From: Sophora flavescens | Taxonomy: Eukaryota; Streptophyta; Magnoliopsida; Fabales; Fabaceae | NCBI GenBank assembly: GCA_030762895.1 | Contig: CM061064.1 | Coordinates: 234,576,586 to 234,640,585 of the forward strand | DNA length: 64,000 nucleotides | Reading direction: 5' to 3' | Shown here: positions 12,904-24,305 of the stretch, piece after piece | Layout: the number at the start of each line of letters is the position of its first letter | Numbering within the stretch: position 1 is the first letter of the stretch | The notes under the pieces: generated by a model | Databases searched by the model: none | Told to the model about the DNA's origin: nothing | Seen by the model: the letters and a program-made list of their open reading frames with translations, nothing else | Position numbers and translations under genes: made by a program

Positions 12904-14315
12904 TATGCTTATCAAGGCATAGATATGTATTCAGTAATTAATATTATCCCAATATCTAATTTCACTAAATATTATCCCAGTACCTAGTTAAAGAAAATGT
13001 TTTGATGTGTACTAAAAAAAAACATTAGTTGTGATCATCAAACAATAATAAAAGAAAATATCTTTTTTACTTGATAAAGGACATGACCAATTAATAACCA
13101 TGAATATTTGTTTATTTCCTAAAAATATCCTGGACTTTAGTACTGCATGTTATGTATCACTTTAATAAAGACGTTGTTATATTTTTTTTCCCTTTATCCA
13201 TGCCTGTTTAGATATTGATGATAATTCTCTCCATTATCTCTTTGGGGTTAAGGGATGGAGAAGAATTTAAAAGGCATTAACTATTGTTTCCAATTGCTTG
13301 ATATTGTCGGTAAGAAGTACATAAAAATGGTTATCTTTTTCTTTTTTGAAATTTGATAATTGCAGAGATTTATTTGGACATAATAGATAGTAAAATTCTT
13401 ATTTTTATTTTTACAGTTGATTTTAAAGTAGGAGCATCAGGTCAAAAATGACATCCATCTCAGTCTATTCCACTTTACAGTCTATCATACTTATAAGGGG
13501 AAACCATTATTGTTATGTCATGCAAATGTATTGATACCACCAGCAAACACAACAACATAAAAATCATTGACAAAATACCTCAGTGGTAAAAATTATGAAT
13601 ATATGTATCAACAACTGGTCATTAGAGAATCAGGAAAGGAAAATGAATTAATACATTGATTTATCACCAAATTAAGTCCAAATAGCAACACATCTTGATC
13701 TTTGATGATAGAAAAGTAAACAAAGATCAACAAAAAATGATGAGAGCAAATAACTTTTCATTGATATTATCAGAGCTTCACAGATGAACTAAAGAATGTC
13801 CCTATGCAGGACACAACTTTAATTGATGAGAAACAAAAGGCAAAATTGGACTACATACATCATAAACATTCCCTGCAAATTCTTATCAAGAAGGAACGAA
13901 CATTACATATTCCATTCACTAATTAAGAACTATATTTAATACATAATTTAACAACACCATGAAGCATATATTAAGTAAAAAAAGCCACAGATTTCCATTA
14001 GCCGAAAGTAGCAATAGTTTTACAAACTAAAAACAAACAACTCGAAAGAAATAAACAGGGAATACACAAACTATGAACCTAAAGACAACATACTTCTGTC
14101 ATTGGTTGAAGGCATATATGTTTGAATTTAGAATTTGACCTTGCCAATATCCAAAACCAAACACATTGCACATCAAAATACATCAACCATACCCCACAAA
14201 CATCAAAACTAAATTAAGCAAGAAGGATCTTCAATCAAGCTATCCAACAACACAGTTTCAACTTTGAAGATCCACAAAAAAACCACTACAATCTACATCA
14301 CTTCATCACTTCATG
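12904..14315. other. Helitron interior downstream of the RPA gene
   Basis: AT-rich spacer between the RPA stop codon and the hAT insertion. No gene or repeat is evident. Confidence 0.4.
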
Positions 14316-15396
14316 TCAATTATCCTGAAGTTGGACAAACAACTCATCACCAGCAGTAGTTTCATCATCGTTAACTTCCACAACATATTTTGATTTCATT
14401 CCACTAACAGAGGCCTCATCTTGGCAAGCCACAAAGTCCACATCAAGCTTCCTTTTTGCTGGAGTCCACCCAGAGTGTAACACCCCCACTAGGCATTACT
14501 ACGTAACACATGCGGAATTTAAATTAAAAAGATAATTTACTGGTTGCTTTTGGAAAATAATTTATATAAGTACATAAGCGTCTGAAATTGGGTATAAAAA
14601 TTTGTCACGACTCCAAACCTAAGCCTTGATCGGCACACCGGCTTACAATCCTAGCTTGGCAAGCCTATTTAATTTAGAGATATACTTGAATAAAAGCTAG
14701 TATTTTTACAAAAATTTCGACAGAGTCTCTTCTGTAATTCGAACATCCCAGGTAAAAGAACACCTGCTAAAATGATTACATTTTCATTCCAGAATTCCAG
14801 TTACACCAAATACAACCAGGCAGTAATATGCTAAAAATAGTTACATCAATACTCTATACATGACCAAAAGGAAAAGCTTAGGTTTTCATTCAAAAGAGAT
14901 GCTCTCCGAGCCATAAACATTCCATTTTAAAATAAAGACTCTCTGAGCGATACTCATACATACTATCAATAATCTAAGTCTGAAACCCTAAGCTGGTCAT
15001 TCTAAAAGTTATTTCTGAGAAAAACTCACGTGGTTTTTCCACAATCAAATACTTCATCAAACAACTAGATCTAAGTCTCTGAGTGACTTAGGAAGACTCC
15101 TCTGCACCATTTGTACTAAAGTACCTAGGGTACAATAGCGAACCGGAAGAAACCTGATATATCTGTAAGGGTGAGATACCGACAAATGGATATATCACAC
15201 AACAACCATATACATGATACATACATCACCTCAGCACATTAACATTTGATTATTATTCAGAGATAAAATAACAAGTGTTATATCAGTCGGTCTCATACCC
15301 GAACAATTAGTTTTATAAAGAGAATGCATGACACTTCAATAATTAGGATCTAAACTTAATCTCCGGAGATCCCAACATCCTCAAAATGAGTTGATC

Positions 15397-15560
15397 AGGC
15401 TCGATACGCCGTCTCATTGGCTAGCTAAGCACAACGATAATACACCGTCTCATTGGCCATTTAGGCACAACGATTATGCACACTGTCTCATTGTCCATTT
15501 AGACACAACGATACACGTACACCGTCTCATTGTCCATTTTAAGAACAACGATAATACACC
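15397..15560. repeat. Short tandem array in the solo LTR
   Basis: Four to five imperfect units of about 37-40 bases built around ACACCGTCTCATTGGCCATT and AGGCACAACGATAAT. The array is internal to the outer LTR. The 68-residue frame across it reflects the repeat and is not a gene. Confidence 0.75.
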
Positions 15561-15669
15561 GTCACATGATACCTTTCATGTTAAGGTCTCACGTTGAAAC
15601 CACGTCGGGCACGTCTGAAGTAAATGCAAATGTAAAACATTTAGTTCTCGATGTTTTCTTTGTGTTCGT

Positions 15670-15837
15670 TGTAACATCCTAAAATTCTAACATAATTAAT
15701 TTAAAAAAATATATGTAATAATAATAATATTAAGTTATTAAAAAGTATAGTGCAGATAAAATATAAATAAGAGATCTAGTGTAAAGAATTGATAGTATAA
15801 GGATTTATTGAAATTTATTAACTATTATAAAGAATGC

Positions 15838-15895
<58 letters not shown>

Positions 15896-17763
15896 GAAAT
15901 ATATATGTATATATATATTTAAAAAAAAAGGGGTACAAGGGCGTAAGCCCAGGAAGGCAGAGTATATATAATTATACTCTTGTCACCGTGCGTAACAAGG
16001 AGCGCCGCACAGCGTCCGTTCGTCCCTTTCCTGCCGGTATAACCTAACAACAACACAGATCCAAGAATATCACTAAACGGGAGAAGAATTTTTATGGAAG
16101 CACAAATCCTTATCATAAATAATTTTTAGAGCATATTGGAGGTTTTCGAGAGGTGAGTAACAATACTTTTTACGAACCCTCTCCATGGTATGAATGATTG
16201 TTTGTGTTGACAGTTTTATTATTATTTTTCTTATTGATGGATGAATTGATTTGCAAGTATGTTCCCCTAAATCGAAAAGAAATTGTTTATTGCTAATTTA
16301 TAGTTCTGTGTGCGAAATTCTTGTGTTTAAGCCAGACGGTAAAATCACTAAAGTTTCGTACTGCGTGTCCAAAACCTCTCAGGAGTAGATTTTCTTTTTA
16401 TCTTTAACTACTTTTGTGAAGTCTCCTGTATGCCAAGTTCAATTCAATAGGCATTGGTGTTCCACTGACGCGTGGTTTTACCTCCTGGGAGCATATAATT
16501 TTATTTAATTGGACTTTAATAGCTTAGACATAGCATGTAGTAAATCCCATTTTGCTCATGGTTTAAAAAGAGAATAAGTACATTTGATTTTTATAATTTA
16601 AAATATATTCGACATGTTTTATTCGGGATATAAATGATATACGTATGTGAGTGAAGTTTGCTGTTATGCCTCCTAAGATAGAGGCATTGACTTTTAACAT
16701 CGCCATTTAATGGGATGTCGAAATTAAGATATGGGACAAGGAATCCATTTTAAGAACGAGGCTCTCGGGTCACCGTTAATGGGAGGCAAGGAACCCAATT
16801 AATTACGAGGTTCTCGGGTCACCATAGGGGCAAGGAGTCAATTCTAAAATGGGATTCCCGAGTTACCATCGAGGCAAGGAATCAATTCTAGGACGAGGTT
16901 CTCGGGTCACCATAAAGAGGGTGGCAAGGAATCAATTCTAGAACTCGAGTCACCGCAGACTAGGGACAAGGAATCAATTCTAGGACGAGGTTCTCGGGTC
17001 ACCATAAAGAGGGTGGCAAGGAATCAATTCTAGAACGAGGTTCTCGAGTCACCGTAGACTAGGGACAAGGAACCAATTTAATGAGGTTCTCGAGTCACCG
17101 AATTGGACAAGAGACCAACACGAAGTGGGGTTTCCGAGCCACTGGATGATTGTGTTATTGCGTGATGTGTGGTTACTTTGTTTAATTAATATATGATATT
17201 TGATTATGTTGTCGTTATATGATTGTTGCAATTAAATGTATTTTTTTTAATGAACATTACTTTGGAAAATTAGCGGGTACCATGGATAGTTTTTCCGGTT
17301 ACCCTGCCGGCTGAGAACATCACTATTTTCGAAATATTTTATAACTGTATTGTTGTTCACTGAGGTTTTATATCTCATTAAAAAGTGTTGTTTTCAGAGC
17401 CCGAGGACATCACTGTTGCGGTCATCGAGGCTTGAAGAACTACTTTCTTTTTAGCTTAGCTGGTTAGTATTGTAGCATGGCTTACGAGTGCCATGCAGAC
17501 ATCGTTTATTATTTTTAGTTTTCTCCTCAGATTGTAGTTAGACACCCGGTTTTGAGGCTTTTCTTTGATTTGGTTTTATTCAGAGGTATGGATTTAATAT
17601 TATATTTATTACTTTGATACATTATTACTATTTTATTTAATATGAGACATTTTCCAAACTTAAATAATTGAGAAAATTTTTATGATTAACGTATTTTAAA
17701 GAAATGTATTAAAGGATTTTTATACAATTATTTTGGGTTACTAATGTAACGAAGGGCGTTACA
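15670..17763 (+). repeat. 5' LTR of the deleted chromovirus
   Basis: A 2094-base LTR. It contains an AT microsatellite (about 15843-15892), a GC-rich leader-like part near 15930-16050, and a tandem array at 16733-17145 of about 40-base units around GGCAAGGAATCAATTCTA and TTCTCGGGTCACC. Confidence 0.93.
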
Positions 17764-19056
17764 TTTATGGTATCAGAGCAGTTCGATTCTAAATCGGACT
17801 GTGGTAGTGGGGCTTTTTCAAAAACAAAACTTGGGCGCATATGATGCTTGTTAGAGTTATAAATGCTGCATGCTATTCTTTGGGATATTGGACCTGATCA
17901 ACCCAGTATTTCATTGGTAGTGAGCAGATTTATGGCTTTTAATAGGTGATGGATGAACGTTGCACTTGCACCAGCTTTGGATTGTATAGCCAAAGTTATG
18001 CAAGCGCAGGCGGAGACTCTCCGTCAACTGAATGGGAATGGAGGCCAATCACTGATGGAGTGGTGGCAACCTAGGACCCTTAGCATGTGGGACTTTCCGA
18101 ATTCAAGAAGGACAACCCGCCATCATTCCGAGGCAGCTTAGATCCGAAGGAGGCTGAATTCCTTCACCTCGGAGGGGAGAAAAGTTACTCTATGGTTCGA
18201 TTCGGGAGCGACACATTCATTCATTTCATTTAAATGTGCTCAATTCTTAGAGTTACCAGTTACTAAACCGTCATATGATTTGTGTGTTTCTACTTCTGCT
18301 AAAGATAGATTGATTACTTCTTCTGTCTGCCTGCAATGTCCTTTATTGTTTCAAGATCTGACTTATATTGTTGATTTGATATGTTTACCTATGTGTGATC
18401 TAGATATTATTTTGGGCGTGAACTGGTTGTCTCGTAACAATGCTATTATTGATTGTGCTAGTCGAACTATTTCTTTTGTTCCACAGTCCTTGTCTATTAA
18501 CTCTCATAGGACAGAACATCTTATCTCTGCTACCTTATGTCGTAAGTGCTTAGTTGAGGGAGCTCAGGGATACATTCTCCTCTTTTCTGCTAAGATAGAG
18601 ACTGAAAGTGATATAGCGGCATTACCTGTTGTGTACGAGTTTCCAGATGTGTTTCCTAATGAGGTCTCTAGTTTACCTTGAGAAAGAGAGATCGAGTTTA
18701 CCATAGATCTAATATTCGGGAGTGGACCTGTATCCATAGCACCCTATAGGATGACACCTTTAGAGTTGAGCGAGCTCAATAAACAAATAGAGGAGATGTT
18801 AGAAAAGGGGTTTATGAGGCCTAGTCTGTCACCTTGGGGAGCGCCAGTGCTTTTAATGCAAGAGAAAGATGGGAGTATGAGGTTGTGTGTTGATTATAGG
18901 CAGTTGAATAAGGTAACCATCAAGAAATATATATATATATACACACCCCTTGCCTAGGATAGATAACCTTTGTGTTTTGAATACAACATACGTTACAATA
19001 GGTGCGTGTGTATGAGATGAATTTCGGGGACGAAATTCTTTAAGGAGGGAAGAAAA
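17764..19056 (+). pseudogene. Gag-protease-RT remnants of the deleted chromovirus
   Basis: A gag start lies near 17950. A gag-like piece reading KDNPPSFRGSLDPKEAE (about 18111-18160) runs directly into protease, so the gag C-terminus and nucleocapsid are deleted. Protease shows the catalytic DSGATHSF motif at 18200-18223 and continues to about 18680. A TGA stop at 18679-18681 follows VSSLP. Reverse transcriptase then reads EREIEFTIDL to LCVDYRQLNKVTIKK (18682-18927). There a TA-rich run replaces a few codons before PLPRID. From about 18980 the rest of pol is missing, joining the 3' untranslated part. Confidence 0.9.
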
Positions 19057-19216
19057 TGTAACATCCTAAAATTCTAACATAATTAATTTAAAAAATATAT
19101 ATATAATAATAAGTTATTAAAAAGTATAGTGCAGATAAAATATAAATAAGAGATCTAGTGTAAAGAATTGATAGTATAAGGATTTATTGAAATTTATTAA
19201 CTATTATAAAGAATGC

Positions 19217-19254
<38 letters not shown>

Positions 19255-19257
19255 GAA

Positions 19258-19291
<34 letters not shown>

Positions 19292-21141
19292 TTTTAAAAA
19301 AAAGGGGTACAAGGGCGTAAGCCCAGGAAGGCAGAGTATATATAATTATACTCTTGTCACCGTGCGTAACAAGGAGCGCCGCACAGCGTCCGTTCGTCCC
19401 TTTCCTGCCGGTATAACCTAACAACAACACAGATCCAAGAATATCACTAAACGGGAGAAGAATTTTTAGGGAAGCACAAATCCTTATCATAAATAATTTT
19501 TAGAGCACATTGGAGGTCTTCGAGAGGTGAGTAACAATACTTTTTACGAACCCTTTCCATGGTATGAATGATTGTTTGTGTTGACAGTTTTATTATTATT
19601 TTTCTTATTGATGGATGAATTGATTTGCAAGTATGTTCCCCTAAATCGAAGAGAAATTGTTTATTGCTAATTTATAGTTCTGTGTGCAAAATTCTTGTGT
19701 TTAAGCCAGACGGTAAAATCACTAAAGTTTCGTACTGCATGTCCAAAACCTCTCAGGAGTAGATTTTCTTTTTTTCTTTAACTACTTTTGTGAAGTCTCC
19801 TGTATGCCAAGTTCAATTCAATAGGCATTGGTGTTCCACTGACGCGTGGTTTTACCTCCTGGGAGCATATAATTTTATTTAATTGGACTTTAATAGCTTA
19901 GACATAGCATGTATTAAATCCCATTTTGCTTATGGTTTAAAAAGAGAATAAGTACATTTGATTGTTATAATTTAAAATATATTCGACATGTTTTATTCGG
20001 GATATAAATGATATACGTATGTGAGTGAAGTTTGCTGTTATGCCTCCTAAGATAGAGGCATTGACTTTTAACATCGCCATTTAATGGGATGTCGAAATTA
20101 AGATATGGGACAAGGAATCCATTTTAAGAACGAGGCTCTCGGGTCACCGTTAATGGGAGGCAAGGAACCCAATTAATTACGAGGTTCTCGGGTCACCATA
20201 GGGGCAAGGAGTCAATTCTAAAATGGGATTCCCGAGTTACCATCGAGGCAAGGAATCAATTCTAGGACGAGGTTCTCGGGTCACCATAAAGAGGGTGGCA
20301 AGGAATCAATTCTAGAACGAGGTTCTCGAGTCACCGCAGACTAGGGACAAGGAATCAATTCTAGGACGGGGTTCTCGGGTCACCATAAAGAGGGTGGCAA
20401 GGAATCAATTCTAGAACAAGGTTCTCGAGTCACCGCAGACTAGGGACAAGGAACCAATTTAATGAGGTCGAGTCACCGAATTGGACAAGAGACCAACACG
20501 AAGTGGGGTTTCCGAGCCACTAGATGATTGTGTTATTGCGTGATGTGTGGTTACTTTGTTTAATTAATATATGATATTTGATTATGTTGTCGTTATATGA
20601 TTGTTGTAATTAAATGTATTTTTTTTAATGAACATTACTTTGGAAAATTAGCGGGTACCATGGATAGTTTTTCCGGTTACCGTGCCGGCTTAGAACATCA
20701 CTATTTTCGAAATATTTTATAACTGTATTGTTGTTCACTGAGGTTTTATATCTCATTAAAAAGTGTTGTTTTCAGAGCCCGAGGACATCACTGTTGCGGT
20801 CACCGAGGCTTGAAGAACTACTTTCTTTTTAGCTTAGTTGGTTAGTATTGTAGCATGGCTTATGAATGCCATGCAGACATCGTTTATTATTTTTAGTTTT
20901 CTCCTCGGATTGTAGTTAGACGCCCGGTTTCGAGGCTTTTCTTTGATTTGGTTTTATTCAGAGGTATGGATTTAATATTATATTTATTACTTTGATACAT
21001 TATTACTATTTTATTTAATATGAGACATTTTCCAAACTTAAATAATTGAGAAATTTTTTATAATTAACATATTTTAAAGAAATGTATTAAAGGATTTTTA
21101 TACAATTATTTTGGGTTACTAATGTAACGAAGGGCGTTACA
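19057..21141 (+). repeat. 3' LTR of the deleted chromovirus
   Basis: A 2085-base copy of the 5' LTR with few base differences by eye, mainly in the AT microsatellite (about 19221-19290) and small gaps in the 40-base array (20107-20490). The purine tract TAAGGAGGGAAGAAAA lies immediately before it. High LTR similarity implies a fairly recent insertion. Confidence 0.93.
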
Positions 21142-21339
21142 TTCGTTCTCATTCATTGTCGAAGCTCAAAGGCTAGCGTCTATTCATAAATTTCATCATT
21201 TTGAAATTATCAACATCAACACGGGACACGCAGTCCGAGTGCTCAATCACAACACCTTAGACCGATGCACCAGTCCTAGGCTTGTGGTCGTAGAAAACAA
21301 CATTTACCTTTAACAACTTTCATCACAACGTGGTTAGGA

Positions 21340-21420
21340 CACACAATCCACAACAACATGATTAGGACACACAGTCCACAACAACGTGATTAGGACACAC
21401 AGTCCACAACAACGTGACAT
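21340..21420. repeat. Tandem units around GATTAGGACACACAGTCCAC
   Basis: Three to four imperfect units of 27-28 bases inside the outer solo LTR, next to related CAGTCCGAG-type words. They are part of the LTR and not a separate element. Confidence 0.7.
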
Positions 21421-24238
21421 GGATCAAGGATCAACGTGCATATTACAAAATACTAGAAGTGACGTCTAGCAACTAGATTCAATTCACATGTACTTACTTT
21501 TTGCTCAGTGAAAATCAAATCCAAAACAAAACCTCGGTCACTTATCCAAGTAACAAGAACGTTTCCAAATCATTTTGGAGAAAATTCTTTTCCTTTGTAA
21601 AATCTTTTCTAAAACATTTAGGAAATTCGTTTGTTTATGAAATTCCTTAATGGAATAAAGTCAAATATTTTCAAAGGGTTTTTCCTTCATAAAACATATT
21701 CGAAAAGGTTTTATCTCGTACAAAACTTTTGATCATAAAAAGGTAGTTTCCTTCAACTCGAAACCACTTCAACATTTTTCTAAAAACAAAGATCTTATTC
21801 TTCTGAAGTAAGCACTTTAAACAAGAAACTTTGATAAATAAACCCAAAAATTTCAAAGTTCTATTCAAGGCTTATTAAGGCTTTTAATCCTTATAGTCAT
21901 TGAGCACAGACTCAATCCAGCTTCTCAAACTTCAATCAACAGTAATATATTCACAACAATAATAATATCACAGTTAATGACAGTTCTTCACATATATATA
22001 ATTCATAACACTTTAAAGCAAGTAATGTTCAACTTCAAGTAATAACCACAATAGTTCAAGTAAACAAGTTATTCAAGTATTAACTCAATATCACAATAAT
22101 ATTCGCAACACTCAATTAAATACATACACACATGCATATAGTTATTGAATATCCCTAAGCAAGCTCCCCTTACATTTGAAGACAAGAGAAGGATCGCTCA
22201 TTCCGGGTTCCTCTAACACTTCGCAACGCTTACAACTTCGAGATAGCTCCAACCACTTACCCTCTTCTCCTTCAACTATGACCGTCACATCCACATAGAT
22301 GGAAATTGGCCATCAACATAGCCAATAGCAAGCACAACCAAAAATCAAAAACTTATCATCACAAAACATAAGTTTGTACAACTTAAATAATTAATTCAAC
22401 TAAGGAAACGATATTGGTTTTTCACTTAAAAACCGATTGGGGTTTTAGAGTTCACTAGAAACTTGGGGAAAACCAAATTTGATCAATCAATATGAAATTA
22501 GGCTAGGGAATCATAAATTAATAATTTTAAGCACATTAAAACATAATCAAGTTTGAGAAATCAACATAATTTGACTAATGTTTCAAATTGGGAAATTAAT
22601 GTTTGAAACAAAATTGGGGGAAATCTGATTTGATTAGAGTATCATGAAATTGAACTTAGAAATCATCAATCAAGAGCCTTAATTACATTAAAACAGAATC
22701 AATTTCATGATTAGAGAAAAATGAAAATTTAGGGTTTTGAGTGAAATTAGGGGAATCCGAATTTAAAAAGGATTTGAGCAATTAGCATTGGGAATTTGAA
22801 ATTGACATATCCAATTTGAAATCAATACCATCAATTTGGGGATTTAGGATCCAATTTTGAAATGAGGGTTAGGGTTTCAAAATTGGGATTTTTAATGATG
22901 GACAAGGAAAGATGAAATCCACTCACCTAAGATGAGGAAGAAGCACGCGATGGTGCTGTGATGGACTCGCGGAGGCGGCGGCAACAACGCGACAGCGACG
23001 GCGACGTTCGATCTCGCGGCGGGGACGAGGGTGAAGCGTTTTTGCGAGGCGGTGATGGTCCAAAATAGAACTGGACAACCATCAAGTGCAGGACAACAAG
23101 CTTTGCTACGTGGCAAAGCTTTCCTCTCCAGGCGTGGGCGTGGTCGCGATGGTGGTCGGACGGAGCCACAGTGACGCCGGGGCATGGTTGCGAGCCAGGG
23201 AGAAGGAAGAGATGAAAGTTTGAAACTTTATGAGGGAAGGGAACATGTTTTCTAAAGGAAGAAGAAAAACGAAAAATAAAAGAGTAAGAAAGAAAAGAAA
23301 CGAGAAAAGAAAAGAAGAAAGGGTGGGGTGTCGTGGAATAATAAGAACCAGGGAGTTATTTTAATTTTCTTTTTCTCCTTTTTTTTTCTTTTAGTTAGTG
23401 TAGGTACAAAATTAAGTGATTGAGATTGAGTTTTGAAAAACAAAATGGTTTTAAATCTTTGGATCTAAAAGTAAAGAGGAAAAAATATAAAATTTCTAAA
23501 TTTGAAATAGGATGGAGATTGATGATTGAATTTATCGATCAAGGAAATCAATGATCCAAAATTAATCTCCGATTAATTTTAAACCGTCATATTTTCAAAT
23601 CTAAAATTAAATAGAATCAAATATGAAAATAATTTTCTTTCAATCATAGCATTTAAAATATTTTTCTAAACACATACTACTAGTGATAATAACATCATAT
23701 TACTGTCTAGTAATCGTGCATACACTGACATAAGACAGTATCAACGCACTAAGAATTAATTTTAAATGAGCAATTATAATTACTCAAACAAAACCAACAT
23801 AAAATAAACAAAAATAAACATTCAGAAAATTAATCACTCCAAATAAACATATACACATATTTACTATTATTGAAGAATAGTAAAAAGTGGGGTGTTACAC
23901 AGAGGGTGCAGTCGAGTGTGATGGAAGAGAAGTATCATTTATCCCAATGAAATAGATTTCCTCACAAGTTCAGGTACATTTTGCTATAGCAACAATCATT
24001 AAAACAATGAAGCAGTAATTATTAACTTATTAAACTGTCAAACAGAAAAAGAAAATTATGAACATGAAGGAGAAAACTAAGAGTATTGTTCAATCACCTC
24101 CAAGATATCAGATTCCGCCCTTGAAAATGGTGGAGCAAAAACAGCCTTAATTCCCAAAGCAAAAACATGCAAAAGAATTTTAATTAGATTTAAACAATGT
24201 TCATTAAATACATAACATATTATATACATATACATAAC

Positions 24239-24305
24239 ATAATATAATATAATATAATATAATATAATATAATATAATATAATATAATATAATATAATCT
24301 AATCT
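24239..24305. repeat. (AATAT)n microsatellite in an RPA intron
   Basis: About eleven to twelve AATAT units followed by AATCT variants. They lie in the intron between the exons ending at 24344 and starting at 24145 on the minus strand. Confidence 0.9.

Larger units (their letters stand above)
15670..21141 (+). mobile_element. Internally deleted chromovirus (Tekay/Del-like), TSD TTCGT
   Basis: Two near-identical direct LTRs (15670-17763 and 19057-21141) begin TGTAACATCC and end GGGCGTTACA. Exact 5-bp duplications TTCGT flank the element (15665-15669, 21142-21146). The interior is only 1.29 kb. It has a methionine-tRNA primer site TGGTATCAGAGC at 17768, fragments of gag, protease and reverse transcriptase, the motif TTTCGGGGACGAAATTCTT, and a purine tract before the 3' LTR. 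Integrase, RNase H and chromodomain are missing, so it can only move in trans. It sits inside the solo LTR and is therefore younger than it. Confidence 0.93.
14476..23899 (-). mobile_element. Solo LTR of a chromovirus (Ty3/gypsy), TSD CAGAG, with a nested insertion
   Basis: It begins TGTAACACCCCC and ends GGGGTGTTACA, and is flanked by exact 5-bp duplications CAGAG (14471-14475, 23900-23904). Without the nested element and its duplicated TTCGT the LTR is about 3947 bases. In minus orientation its end carries GGAGTCGTGACA and CCGCATGTGTTACGTAG, wording familiar from Tekay/Del-type LTRs. No second LTR, primer site or coding region belongs to it, so it is read as a solo LTR left by LTR-LTR recombination. 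A GC-rich stretch at 22920-23190, followed in minus orientation by a GTGAGTGG donor, is probably its transcribed leader and not a gene. Confidence 0.85.

Noticed and set aside
15400..15570. Regular short repeats that could suggest a CRISPR array
   Set aside because: Units are contiguous with no unique spacers, the DNA is plant nuclear, and they belong to an LTR.
16733..17145. Spaced GGTTCTCGGGTCACC repeats resembling an array of regulatory sites
   Set aside because: Present in both LTRs of the chromovirus as imperfect tandem units; a minisatellite is the simpler explanation.
19221..19490. An 89-residue frame in the chromovirus LTR
   Set aside because: Half is translated AT microsatellite; a shorter form recurs in the other LTR as part of the repeat.
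22892..23185. GC-rich Arg/Pro-rich frames of 80-97 residues
   Set aside because: They lie inside the solo LTR, overlap each other in different frames, and end at a splice donor; more likely an LTR leader than a gene.
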